Positions 46,601 to 55,429 of a stretch of 64,000 bases of DNA are shown here, piece by piece (position 1 is the stretch's first letter; each line of letters opens with the position of its first letter). The stretch is from Nereocystis luetkeana (taxonomy: Eukaryota > Sar > Phaeophyceae > Laminariales > Laminariaceae), in assembly GCA_031213475.1 (NCBI GenBank), contig JARUPZ010000004.1, forward strand, positions 930,001 to 994,000, read 5' to 3'. The notes under the pieces are model-generated. The model ran no database searches. It was not told the DNA's origin and worked only from the letters and a program-made list of their open reading frames with translations. Made by a program: the position numbers and the translations under genes.

Positions 46601-47279
46601 GCCTGATGGTCTCGCGGGGGGGGGAGTAGTACTGCAGCCTCGATGGCGGGAGGGGCGGCGGCGTTCTCTTTGACGTTGCACTAGTACAGCGAACGGTCAA
46701 CCTGGAAGGCATAATCACGTTTTGCTTCATGCTACCGGAAGCAGTGTGAGGTACACTTTTTTTTCAAGGTGAAACTATTTCTATTTATGATACCCGCCGC
46801 CCCCCCCGCCCCGCTCCCGTTTCGAAAAAATGTGTGAGGTCAATGACCGAATGGCTAAGGCAAGCAACAAATGAGTACGCCCCCCCCCCCCTCCCCCCCC
46901 TCGCTCTCCGGCGCAGAGATGAACTTTGTCATGGACGAGTGGATGAATCGTCAAATCAGAGACGCTCTAGCTCGTCTCGAGGAGTATCCGTATCCCCCGG
47001 AGCCGACGGCATACGACCAGGACGGAGCGGAGGGCCGAGGAGGCGAGCACAAGGACGGGATGCAGGGTGGAGGAATCGAGGAAGAGGACGATCCTATCGA
47101 GCGGGCGGCTATGCTCGAAGGTGATACAATATTTTTCGCATTCGGGATTCCCCCGTGAGACAGTGCCTGTCGGTTTACTTACAGTAGATTGTCGCCAAGC
47201 CCCGCTTCTAGAGTTGGGTGGCGGACATGAACGGGCGATGCTGACGATATGTTCAATGGCGCAGCGTTCGGTGAGATGA
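30934..47279 (+). CDS. Large WW-domain protein with low-complexity and repeated Ser/Asp module; ten candidate exons
   Basis: Candidate exons: 30934-31600, 32196-32386, 32971-33876, 36072-36643, 37005-37401, 37646-37780, 41637-42003, 42487-44142, 46917-47120, 47212-47279. Phases at the nine junctions (1,0,0,2,0,0,1,1,1) agree throughout, and the total is 1721 codons ending in TGA. Order in the product: two WW domains (residues about 13-77), an Asp/Gly run, Ala/Gly/Ser-rich segments, a second Gly run, poly-Ala followed by a Gln-rich helix, an EF-LVMEQYYPNRHKERA segment, an acidic SSSDEDGS patch, two copies of a 55-residue module, and an acidic C-terminal exon. WW domains bind proline-rich ligands, and the protein has its own proline-rich stretches. 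Cellular role is unknown. The start exon is missing. The central joins are firm; joins around 32196 and 32971 and the last exon are the weakest. It could also be two adjacent genes. Confidence 0.55.
32196..32386 (+). CDS. Candidate second exon of the WW-domain gene
   Basis: A CTTTTCCTCTTACTCTTCTT tract precedes the acceptor GTTGGTAG. The donor GATGTGAGTGG starts at 32387. Entry phase 1 and exit phase 0 match its neighbours. It encodes a short hydrophobic/Ser-rich segment (RLTIAVPRLAHSLELLAVQDW). Weak on its own; phase and splice sites are the only support. Confidence 0.4.
32971..33876 (+). CDS. Ala/Gly/Ser-rich exon of the WW-domain gene
   Basis: The donor GCTCAG/GTAAGC is strong. Several in-frame AG acceptors exist between 32971 and 33044. 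AAAAG/TTG at 32971 fits phase 0, while later ones would need phase 1. Coding content: a disordered A/G/V/S-rich body, then a charged helix (SHMAEKLRQKQDMSDRLAAI) and an acidic Glu/Gly/Asn tail. The minus strand is open too but lacks splice sites. Confidence 0.58.
36072..36643 (+). CDS. Arg/Ser-rich and poly-Gly exon of the WW-domain gene
   Basis: The acceptor TTTTCCTGGTGCAG precedes 36072 with a good pyrimidine tract, and the donor CAG/GTGAGA follows 36643. It starts basic (ARRDDAARKSAAGNPATRAR), then a (GGTGTT/GGTGGT)n tract encodes Gly/Val/Asp for about 80 residues. It leaves a codon split after AG. Confidence 0.65.
37005..37401 (+). CDS. Poly-Ala / Gln-rich helix exon of the WW-domain gene
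   Basis: The acceptor AATTATCAG precedes 37005; its first G completes AGG from the previous exon. The donor GTGAGT is at 37402. Contents: a basic helix, about ten alanines, then QVQLQIQQDLQQQQKLCLDL and LDRLQGSFSSVTEIRGVRDA, a strong amphipathic helix that could oligomerise. Confidence 0.7.
37646..37780 (+). CDS. Short conserved-looking exon of the WW-domain gene
   Basis: The acceptor GGACTCCCCAG and the donor AGG/GTGAGTGC bound exactly 45 codons in phase 0. It encodes LVMEQYYPNRHKERAVGPIS and ends RRKEMVER. Of the whole gene this and the preceding helix look most like folded protein. Confidence 0.7.
39346..39556 (-). repeat. R1 interspersed repeat, copy 3
   Basis: On the minus strand it reads TTTCATAGAATGTGTATGTTGTGCC, GACATTGCATTG, the GTGGCGTAATTGTGTGACCACAGAAC core, ATCGGCACGGACACTGGTTG and GTCGACGGGTAAAAA. 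It lies in an intron of the WW-domain gene and lacks the CCTGG insertions of copy 2. Confidence 0.78.
41637..42003 (+). CDS. Acidic/Ser-rich exon of the WW-domain gene
   Basis: A long C/T tract (41565-41587) lies upstream of the acceptor TACCACACAG. The donor GTGAGG is at 42004. It contains SSSSRRGGISSSDEDGS, a likely casein-kinase-type acidic serine cluster (inference), and Ala/Gly-rich flanks. It exits in phase 1. Confidence 0.6.
42487..44142 (+). CDS. Large exon with (PQ)n start and duplicated 55-residue module
   Basis: The acceptor CCATCACAG and the donor ACG/GTGAGG (44143) bound 1656 bases. It starts with a Pro/Gln repeat (PQPQPQPQPQPQ) and continues Ser/Gly/Asp-rich. Two modules of exactly 165 bp follow at 43197-43361 and 43554-43718, each with repeated ALS(D/G)- and (W/I)SD-type steps and ending in IPP. 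A run of 13-14 glycines separates them. The frame stays open 25 codons past the donor, where the extra residues derive from CCTGGTA words, which supports splicing there. Confidence 0.68.
43197..43718 (+). repeat. Two 165-bp coding repeats in the large exon
   Basis: The units 43197-43361 and 43554-43718 have the same length and offset (357 bp) with clear base-level identity, for example CTTGTCTGGC, GACACTGTCTGACG, TTGGTCAGAC, TCTTCTCCGACGA and GCAGTATTGTCCGACCAAG. No frame-breaking gap occurs between them. Confidence 0.9.
44415..44448. repeat. (TACG)n microsatellite
   Basis: About eight tandem TACG units in an intron of the WW-domain gene. The four-base unit is its own reverse complement, so both strands read alike. 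Confidence 0.95.
44505..44705. other. GC-rich island in an AT-rich intron
   Basis: About 200 bp with many CG steps (CCGCCCGCGGGCGCACGCCC, CTCCCGGGGACGGGTCGCGC) flanked by AT-rich DNA. Frames are open on the minus strand, but no family is recognised. It may be an unidentified exon, a regulatory island or an insertion. Confidence 0.5.
46917..47120 (+). CDS. Acidic exon near the 3' end of the WW-domain gene
   Basis: A long C-run and CTCTCCGGCGCAG precede 46917, and AG completes a GAG codon split at 44142. It encodes EMNFVMDEWMNRQIRDALAR, a Pro/Tyr segment and an acidic GIEEEDDPIERAAMLE end. The donor GTGATA at 47121 is weak. Confidence 0.6.
47212..47279 (+). CDS. Candidate last exon of the WW-domain gene
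   Basis: The acceptor CCCGCTTCTAG is followed by a frame that closes with TGA at 47277-47279 (ELGGGHERAMLTICSMAQRS). A second frame, open from 47231 to TAG at 47357-47359, reads GDADDMFNGAAFGEMTVGAM and looks more protein-like. A one-base indel near 47231 would join them. Either the exon has a frameshift or splicing differs. Confidence 0.4.
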
Positions 47280-48163
47280 CGGTGGGGGCTATGGGAGCGA
47301 TGACCTCAAGTCTCGAGGAACTGCGTGCATATCCTGCCCAAAATTCCCTCCGCTCGTAGAGCGAGTGCAACCCCGCTCCCCTATAACGTTTCCTCTCTGC
47401 TATCGAAGCAGGGGCCGCCTACGCAAGCCATGTGAAGCGACATACCCTGGTATCGGGTGCTGTACGGAAAAACACTCATTCGGAAAACATCTTGTCGATG
47501 TTATACAGTGGTCGTACAGTAGTTTTTTTTTCCTGTCTGGTATGTTTTTTTTTTTTTTTGTAATTTCCATACCAAACACCTGGTACAACGTAGTTTTTCA
47601 CGGGCTTCGCCTATACTACTGTAAGAACGCCTTGCTGTGTTCACCAGCCAGGGCTTCACGTTCACCACGCACGCGCAAGCTTTGTAAAAACTCAATCAAG
47701 GCCGTAGTGATTATCTGCAGCAGACGCATGCTATACAGTCGGAGTATATATGTAGTACCTACCTACAGTAATGGCGTGAAAGTCTCGACGTGAGGTGTGC
47801 TACTGCTGTACCATACCTATACGAAGCTCACCCGAAAACCGCCTTTGAAAGTCATCGTATGCTAAAGCCTGGCATACGTACACAATCCCATGGTCCAGAT
47901 ATCTAACAAATGCTATTGTAAAGTACATTAAATTAACACCGGTTCGCAAGATATCGGGTAGTTTGAGAGAGTTGAAGATCTCCATCAGGTCAGAATGTTT
48001 GGACTCAGAAGTGTGACAGTACCCCTAGTTGTAACCCCTGTGTACCGTAAACATAGCGCGCCTCTCTTCTCTTGCGTTGCGAACCCGCCTATCCTACACG
48101 GTACCCTATGTGACGTTGCCCGAACGTGCGTTCCGCTTGGCGGCTTCTTCGTGTGTGGCACAG

Positions 48164-48426
48164 AGATGGCGCTACTCTTCGGCGAGCTCGACCTACCCAA
48201 TCAGCTACACTACAAGTTCTGGTTTGACCTGGTCCGGAAGGCTGTGGATGCGAACGCTGCGGAGGTCGAGCACCGAGAGGAGTTGAAGCGTCAAGAGGAG
48301 GCGTATTTCGAGCGAGAGATGGAGTTCTTCAAGCGCGTGGTGGCGGAGCACGAAGCCCGCGAACGGGCGGAGAGAGAGAGGCGTTGGGGGAGAGGAGGGT
48401 GGGGGGGGGGTTTGCCGTACCAGTAG
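48164..48426 (+). CDS. Candidate coiled-coil terminal exon
   Basis: The acceptor TCGTGTGTGGCACAG precedes 48164. The frame (entry phase 1) runs to TAG at 48424-48426. It encodes a folded-looking start (MALLFGELDLPNQLHYKFWF) and a long charged helix (EHREELKRQEEAYFEREMEF), then a Gly/Arg end. Its phase does not match the exit of the exon at 47212 (phase 0 if spliced at 47271), so it is either a separate gene or needs an exon not found here. The frame is also open upstream to 47995. Confidence 0.45.
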
Positions 48427-50640
48427 GTAAATGAGAGACCGATGAGGGCGTGGTGCAAACGGTGCTCGCGGTGGCACCGGGCGCGGCTCGGGCAGCGGCG
48501 GTGGAGCTTGGATCGGCTCGCTGGACCTTTTTGCTTTCACTTTTTGGCAGATGACGATTCAGATCACGATCTAGATGGCGATCTAGTTGACGGTCTAGGT
48601 CACGATGTAAATGACATTTTCGATCACGCGATCGACATGACGATTTTGATCACGCTCAAAATGAGGGTTTAGATACACGATCGAAATGACGATTCAGATC
48701 AACGATTGAACTTGAGATTTTTCATCACAATCTACAGTAGATTGTCTAGATCTTGTATCAATGCGTGCGGCTCGGGCACCGACAGCAGCGACTAAACCTG
48801 AATGGGCTCCTTTTTATATTGCGTGGTGCTGATGGATGGGACTCTGGTTTCGGGGGTAGGCGTAATTAGGGTGAGGGAGGGAAGATGGGGGAGATGGGGG
48901 AGGAGGGGGGGGGGGAGGGTGTACTCATGTTCTGCATGACCATAATTCTATGAGCACGGACCCTCGCACCCCTACAACGGCAAGGCGGAGCACGTCGGGT
49001 TTTCACCTGCCTGGCAGACATTACTTGCACCAAGCGCGAAGTGCCGTGAGGTGTTCGGCAAGTCGAGTGAAGGGTGAGCTGCATCCTATGTGCTAAAAAC
49101 AAAAACCGCGGGTGGAACGCAGTTTATTGCATATGGGTGACAGGGTCGAAGTCATTGGTAGTACGTAAGGAGCAAGGGGGGGGTGTACTCGATCTCATGC
49201 ATGGCCAAGGGGGGGAGGGAGATATGGGGGAACGGGCAGAGGGTGGGAAAAGGAAGAGAGGGGAAGTGGTGTTGTGGCTGCGTCCGCGTTGACGAGTTGG
49301 GGGTGGAGGGGGGCGGCGTTTTTTTGTGTGTTTTGGAGAGGAAAGTTATGCGTCCTCGCCCGTCACACTTTTGTTTTCGGAGAGGAGAGGAGAGGCGAGG
49401 GGAGGGGAGGGGAGGAACGGAAAGGAGATTGTTCTGGTCCATGATGTTTGTTCTGTTGGAGATGGAAGGTACAGTATAAGCCCACGCCACACCTTCCCAT
49501 GGCCAGTCCGGGAAGAGCCCGGCGGCTGTCGTAGGCATCTCTCGCCGATCGTTTTCTGCATTTTAGAGTAGGAGAGTGAATGGATGGAAGGAATAAATAT
49601 TTGTTTTTTCATTAAATCAGAGAGAAAGGGAATTTCGCGCCCGAATCGTTTAGCGTTTTTGGATTGGCTAGATGGCTCACCGTCATTTTTTTTTTCTGGA
49701 TTGGATCGGATTGAACGGGGAACATGACTCCCCCCCTTTCTTTTTTAATTTTCTTGAGGGGGTGGTTGAATTGTTGGTTAATTGATTGATTGAGTTTGTT
49801 TTTGGTTGGTTTTTTATTGTATTGATTTGCTGGTTTGAGTGATGTTTTTTTTTGCCGCCGTGAGGGACTAGCCTGCCCTCCTGTGTTGTTTTTGGTGGAT
49901 GATTACTGTAGTGTACGAAGGGTGCAGCACTACTTGTGCTGCCATTGATGTTTTAGGATGTATGGTAGCACTAGCTGTGTCGTCATCTAGATTTTAGGGT
50001 GCAGCACTATTAATAGACCTACGGTGGTCGACTAGTGCCATGCACGTTACGTTTCCTGTAGCATCTATCACTGTTGTCACGTTACGTTACACAGTTATTG
50101 TTGTTAGTGGTATATACTCATATTAGTAGAAAATAGGTCGGTTTAATCACGTTATATTTTTCGTCCACCTGATCGGTAGTAGAAGGAGGATGGTGGACGT
50201 CGCGCGCCCAAAAAATGTTAGGGGGGGGGTTTCATGGGCGTCGCTTGACGTGGACGGTGTAAGCAAGGGGTCGATCGGGCGGCGTGCCCTCTAGCCTCTC
50301 GCCCGGGCCGGCGTGCGCTGTACGTGCGTTACACCGTACCAGGGTGGAGAGCATGTGTCGTGTTGGAGTGGGTGGGGGTGTCGGGGGGGGAGCGTGTCGG
50401 GTAGGGGCAGTCATCACTCAGTGTCATTCTTGGTCCAGGCTGGTGTGTGAAGCGTATCATACATGCGTTAACTACACCGTGCCGGGATGAAGCGTTGCCG
50501 TGTTTGGGGACCTTTGAAGCCCCCCGCCCCTTTGTGATGCGATTGGTTTGAAGCTAGCTCTGCTTCTTTCATCATGCTGGAACCGTGCCACATGAGGGCA
50601 TCGTATCATGCATACCCGGTACATGTACATAGTGCTCGGT
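48427..50640. other. Non-coding, purine-rich and G-rich stretch
   Basis: The GATC array, two related G-rich segments ending GGTGTACTC...TGCATG(A/G)CCA (48890-48950 and 49165-49220), and a GGAGAGGAGAGG tract (49378-49420) are visible. No supported gene. Several G-runs could form quadruplexes. Confidence 0.5.
48545..48745. repeat. GATC-containing degenerate tandem repeat
   Basis: A roughly 12-24-bp period of GATGACGATTCAGATCACGA / GATCTAG words with drift. It resembles, in word usage only, the array at 2530-2800. Confidence 0.6.
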
Positions 50641-50649
50641 GAAAATACA

Positions 50650-51140
50650 AAAGTCTTGGCTGGTGCGAGCAGCAGCCATACAACTGTAGTATATTCGACG
50701 CACCGTGCTGGACGAAAGTCCTGGCTGGTGTAAGCAGCAGTGCTACGTAGAGCTGCAGTATGTTCGTAGTGCCGCGCCGGACCAAAGTCCTGGCTGGTTT
50801 GCGCAGCAGTGCAGCTGCTGTTGTATGTGCGCTGCATCAACGTTTTAATGCGGCTTGTTGCGTTTAGTCTTGCCTGATGTAAGCAGCAGTGCTATAGCTA
50901 TAGTATGTTCGCCGTACCGTGCCGGACCCAAGTCCTGGCTGGTTTGCGCGGAAGTTTATCTGCTACCTGGTATTGTTGTATGTGCGCTGCGCCTGCGCCC
51001 ACGTTTTAATGCGGTGTGTTGTGTTTAGTTGTGCCTGGTGTGAGCAGCAGTGCTATAGCTGTAGTGTGTTCGTAGTGCAGTGCCGGACCCAAGTCCTGGC
51101 TGGTGTGCGCAGCATTGCAACTGTCGTTGTATGTGCGCTG
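50650..51140. repeat. Complex tandem array with AAGTCCTGGCTGGT core
   Basis: Five or six copies of CAAGTCCTGGCTGGTKTGCGCAGCAG-type cores (split here only for description) alternate with GCTATAGCTGTAGTATGTTCG and TTGTATGTGCGCTGC segments. The middle copy carries an extra CCTGGTA at 50964-50970. Confidence 0.8.
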
Positions 51141-51144
51141 CACC

Positions 51145-52000
51145 GTACCGGGACCAAGCTTGTTGGGGGCTGGCCTTCAGCCTGTCCCCCTATCCCGCTC
51201 CTCACCCCCCCGTGCTCCGTGTTGCTGTTTCTTGTTGTACGGTGGGTTTGATAGTGTGGGATAAAAGCCCCCTGCTTCATGATAGTTTCGTTCGCGAATT
51301 AGAACACCCCGTGAACGTACGGTAGGAGGTCGCGTAGCTCGTTGTCGTGTGTCTTACTTCACGGTGGGCGTGGCGGAGAGCGTTCTGAAGCTTGTTTGTT
51401 GGTATTGTGTTTCTTTGTTGCATCTTATTCAATAGTTGCATTTTGTAGATGCTTGGCTCTCGTTGGACCCTTGCAGCCTTGCGGTGGGCTGCATTTTGTC
51501 GCATTTGATTGCACAGCTTGTTGCTTTTTGCTCTCGGGCTCTTCTTTGTTTTTGTTAGACGTTTCGCTGCAGTTTGTTTTTGTTTGTTTTCGTGGCAGTT
51601 TGTTGCATTTTGTTGTTTTTTCTTTTGTTTTCTTTTGTCTTGCTTCATGTTTTGGTCATTTTTGTGCTTGTTGTATTCCTTCTTGTGTGTATGCTATAAT
51701 AGCGCGGTAGTAGTATCACTCAGGTCGAAAATGTAACGAACGTTCGGTAATTCATATCTACAGCAGTATACGCCAACGGTCTTTCCAACGGTCCTTCCGG
51801 TTCCCTCCAGAGTGGATTTTGTTTTCTTTGGGCTTACTTGTTTCTCTCGCTCTCTCTTTTTTTTCCTTTCGTGTTTTTTTTTCTCTTCTTCGTACTCTTG
51901 TCTTGTTTTTTTGCTTGTTTCGTTTGTTTCGGGTATATCATACGTGCAGAGACTATACCATGGGTGCGTTCCTGATACGTACTATTTGGTCGCAACCCTA
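51145..52000. other. No gene seen
   Basis: A T-rich, low-complexity stretch with TTTTGTTT-type words. Open frames on both strands are composition artefacts (Leu/Phe/Val-rich one way, Lys/Gln-rich the other). No splice-bounded coding segment. Confidence 0.5.
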
Positions 52001-52358
52001 GCCGGTCGCCCTGATGGTCTAGTGGTTTACCTCGAAATACCACCATTACTAGGGTTGGACTCGTGGGTTAAAATCTCTGTCTCGCGCTTTTTTTCTGAAA
52101 TGACGCCATCTGTCGAGGGCGCTTGTTTGTAGATAGCGTGGGTAGCACAGTTAATTCTACGGTAGTTGACGAGGGAAGAGAGTGCTGAACTCTTCTCGCG
52201 ATAAGATTAGAAGGATAAGATTAGAAGGCGCGTACCGCAGTGGGGAGGGGGGAGAAGAGCCCACTACTACTCTACGTGACCCCGGGTGTGAGTTACGACT
52301 GCGTAGGAGGCAGAGGGAACAGAAGGGCGATGATAATCAATGTCATGGAATGAAAAAC
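52001..52358 (+). mobile_element. Diverged SINE-S copy
   Basis: The head GCCGGTCGCC-TGATGGTCTAGTGG is retained, while the B box has decayed (CGTGGGTTAAAATC). The body keeps TTGACGAGGGAAGAGAG, CTTCTCGCGATAA, GGCGCGTACCGCAG, GAGAAGAGCC and TGACCCCGGGTGTGAGTTAC. Older than the copies at 13.8, 15.3 and 53.6 kb. Confidence 0.82.
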
Positions 52359-52730
52359 ATACAAAAGTGGGGCGGGATGGTATGTATGTATACCGAACCC
52401 AGCTCGTTCTTAATATACGGTAGTACGAGTACCGTTTCCTTGAGTGCTGGTACTACTGCGGTGCGCGTACATGGCACTAGTTTGTGCGTGTTTGTTTCTT
52501 TCATCGAGGCGCTTTGTGTCTAGCCTGTTTTGTGATCACGGGCTAGATTCCAGCGCCACCCGGGGAGGAGAAGTTCATATCCCCGGATCTCGGTGCGGCA
52601 TGAGACCCAGTGTTTCAGTGGTCGTGTCACCCATCCTCTCTACCCACGGGGCAAGGTGGGGCTAAAACGATCTGGATCGCGATACCGTGCTGACATACAC
52701 ACAGCCAATGAATACCAGCATTCAGTGATC

Positions 52731-53480
52731 GGCCTCCTTTACTTCTAGTGTAGTTGTCTTGGCATTCCTGCTCGGCTCCGTCGCCTCGCCGTTTGGAAAT
52801 GTGGGCCTGGATTTTGGGGAGCCGCATCTTTGACCCTTGTGCTAGTTCCTGGAAACGATTTTCCCCCGAATTTCCCATATGTTGGCATCGCGTAATGCGA
52901 TACCACTTACAGTAATAATACCTGGTATACTAATTTGGAGCAGGCTTGAGGTGTACGTCGTACTGTCAATAAGGTACGGTGTGCCCTACTATACTTTTAG
53001 CATCAAAATAGCCACATTCCTAATTCTCTTCGTCCGAGACTCGACCGTCTAATGATAAAGTCCGAAATTGTTGAGTGCTGTCGCGTACTATAGTTGTATA
53101 GTATGTATACACCAGATTCGGCTCATGAGAGTGGGCTAGTGTTATGGTACCGGGTATGTACTTTGCCTTGAAATAACTCATAATACCGATATTTACCCCA
53201 ACTTTAGGTGGTGGAAACGTATTTGTATTATTTGGGCCGCATGTCTTCGACGAGAAAACAGGGTTTTTTAGGGCGAGGTTTAATCCGAGCCCCTTTGGTT
53301 TGGTCTCCTTCGTGACCGGACTGATTTGTGGAACGAAGCTGCTCTCCGTGTATCTCGAAGGTTCCAATACACTTCACGTTTCGTAACGAGAACCTGCTCA
53401 ACAGGCAGACCTGGTAGGGGATGACTACGTTTGTGTCCCAACCTGAGTCGCTTTGCATGAATCATCGATGCGACGAATGT
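52731..53480 (+). repeat. 5' LTR-like terminal repeat (diverged, with insertion)
   Basis: It shares ordered blocks with the 3' copy: CCGCATCTT(T/C)GAC, TGTGCTAGTTC / TGTTCTAGTTC, TTTCCCATA, GAGTGGGCTAGTGTTAT (identical, 53125-53141), AAACAGGGTTTTTT / AACCAGGGTTTTTT, AAGCTGCTCT and GGCAGACCTG. About 220 bp at roughly 52892-53112 is absent from the 3' copy. Borders are approximate; no clear TG...CA ends. Confidence 0.6.
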
Positions 53481-53645
53481 TGGACCAATCAGGTGCACGG
53501 GTGTTTGGCGCGTCATCTCGCTCATTCGGAGCGGTGAGCAAAGATGCAGAATGCCATGAAGCAGCAGAGATAGATGGAAAAACAAATCTATTTACCACTA
53601 TTTATACCATCGATCGCTGAGAGCACGTTTTTAGGAACATATTTT

Positions 53646-53975
53646 GTTTTTTTCTCATCCCATTCATTATCTTCGCACATCTTCTTCTCTCTCTCCTTCC
53701 AACTCGTAACTCAGATCCGGGGTCACATAGCAGGCTCTTCTCCCCCCTTCCCGCTACGGTACGTGCCTTCATTTTTATCGCGAGAAGATTTCATCCTTTT
53801 CTTCCCTCGTCGACTCGTATCGAATTGTGCCTACCCACGCTGCAAGGTGCTCTCAACAATTGAATCCTTTTTTATAATTGCAAATAAAGTCAAAGTCCGA
53901 CCCACTTGGGGCTCGAACCCAGGACTCCAACAAGTAGAATTCGAGGTTAACCACTTGAACCACCGGGGCGACCGG
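53646..53975 (-). mobile_element. Full-length SINE-S, copy 3, inside the Ty3/gypsy leader
   Basis: The reverse complement of the copies at 13827 and 15297, with an intact B box (GGGTTCGAGCCCC) and body. It sits between the 5' terminal repeat and the first recognisable retrotransposon coding sequence, so it inserted after the Ty3/gypsy element. Confidence 0.9.
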
Positions 53976-54604
53976 TATTAGCTCACTCCAAAACCAGGTA
54001 CAAAATGTCAGACATCCGCGAGATTTGCGTCGCCGGAAGAGAGCTAAAAAGAGCAAGTATACTACTCGTACATGAGGTGGAATGTCCAAGATCCACAACA
54101 TCGTTTCCTTCGATCTTCGATCTTGGCATAGATCATATATCTCCAAACGCAGAAGGTCCAAAAACCACAATAAAACCACACAGCTGTCTCTCCAGGCCTC
54201 CCTGCTGTGAAAACGCGAAACCCATTCAAAACTGTTGTGCTACTGCCTTGAATGACAAGACCCCTCTCCGTGGCGTGGGAAACATATGCTCGGGAAAGCT
54301 CTTTCCACCGTTCGCGACACCCTCTGCTCAGGTGAGGCCGGGTTAGTACACGCCTCCTCTCATCAATTTTGCACTCCGACCACGACTGACAGAGTTCATG
54401 AGATTTCCTCAGTGCCGCCCCGCCCTTCGGCCGTAGCCTGCGCTTGCCCAGGTCCTTCCTTGGAGTTTTCGACCTATTTCTCTGACGCGCTGGCTGATCA
54501 TAGTCCCGAGGATTAGCGCCCCTCGTTCTGGGGGGGGTTTGGCGAATCGCCCCCCCTGAAGACTTCGACGCGTGTACGCCTGAGCGCCCATTTGTTTCGA
54601 GAAA

Positions 54605-55429
54605 ATGAGCCTGTGTGCTCCCTCGCAGTTTGGGCCTGCGTGGTTTCCCCCCTCAGTGAAGCAGCATGCAGTACTGTTGGGACGTGACTGCTGGATGCGT
54701 TTTAATAGCCGCTCCTACCGCTTTTTGCCACCTCGGCCGTCTGACCAACGCGTTTTTGGCGAGCTCGAGTTGGTTCACCACGCCCCGACAGGCATCTCCG
54801 TGTATGCCATCGACCCCACCGCTTCGGGTGGAGGCTTCCATCTACGCTACGAGGGTGCGACAGGCGTCACCCTGTCCGACGGTCCTTAACTGCTCACTGT
54901 CAACTTGGCTCGAAGCGATGGCTCCCCGGCGCTCACTCGACACTACTTGGTCGACATGATGCCCCAGTCCGACCTGCCCCCGGTTGAGAAGCACTTCGTC
55001 GCCTCCGGGTGACAGGTTCTTCCCCTCGTTGGAGTGGCGGCTCTCGAGTCGGGGGATACCCTCGGCGTCGCCCACGCCCCGCTGCTGAGCGTTGCGCAGG
55101 ACGTTTTGCAGCAGGACAACCGAGCCCCTAGCCCTCCCTCCGGACTATCTGAGGTGTCTCCGACCTCAGCAGTTACAGCTCTCCCCGTCACAGCCCCGGC
55201 CTCGCCCTCGCCTGCACTGCTTGAGCGTTCAAGCCCAGAACAGCGCACCTCGTTCCTGCGCGTCTGGGCACGTTTGCCGTTGCATCTGCGGGAGGTGGCT
55301 TTTGGCCTTCACGGCACGGACTGGACCCCTGAGGCCTGCGAACAGCTGGGGGATGTTCTCTGCAAATTTCCTGACGTTTTCCCGACGTCCAAGTCTGATT
55401 ATGGTTCCTGCTCGTTGATGCCTTCGTGA
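54605..55429 (+). pseudogene. Ty3/gypsy pol, protease-to-RT region (broken)
   Basis: A frame from 54605 contains LLGRDCWMRFNS, resembling the segment just after a retropepsin (usually LLG-D-W/F). The catalytic D-S/T-G itself is not found. A TAA ends the frame at 54887. A second frame (55034-55429) ends with DVLCKFPDVFPTSKSDYG, the usual lead-in to RT, then shifts frame. Confidence 0.6.

Noticed and set aside
51300-51740. Val/Phe/Leu-rich frames suggesting a membrane protein
   Set aside because: Generated by TTTTGTTT-type low complexity; no start or splice context and the opposite strand is equally open.
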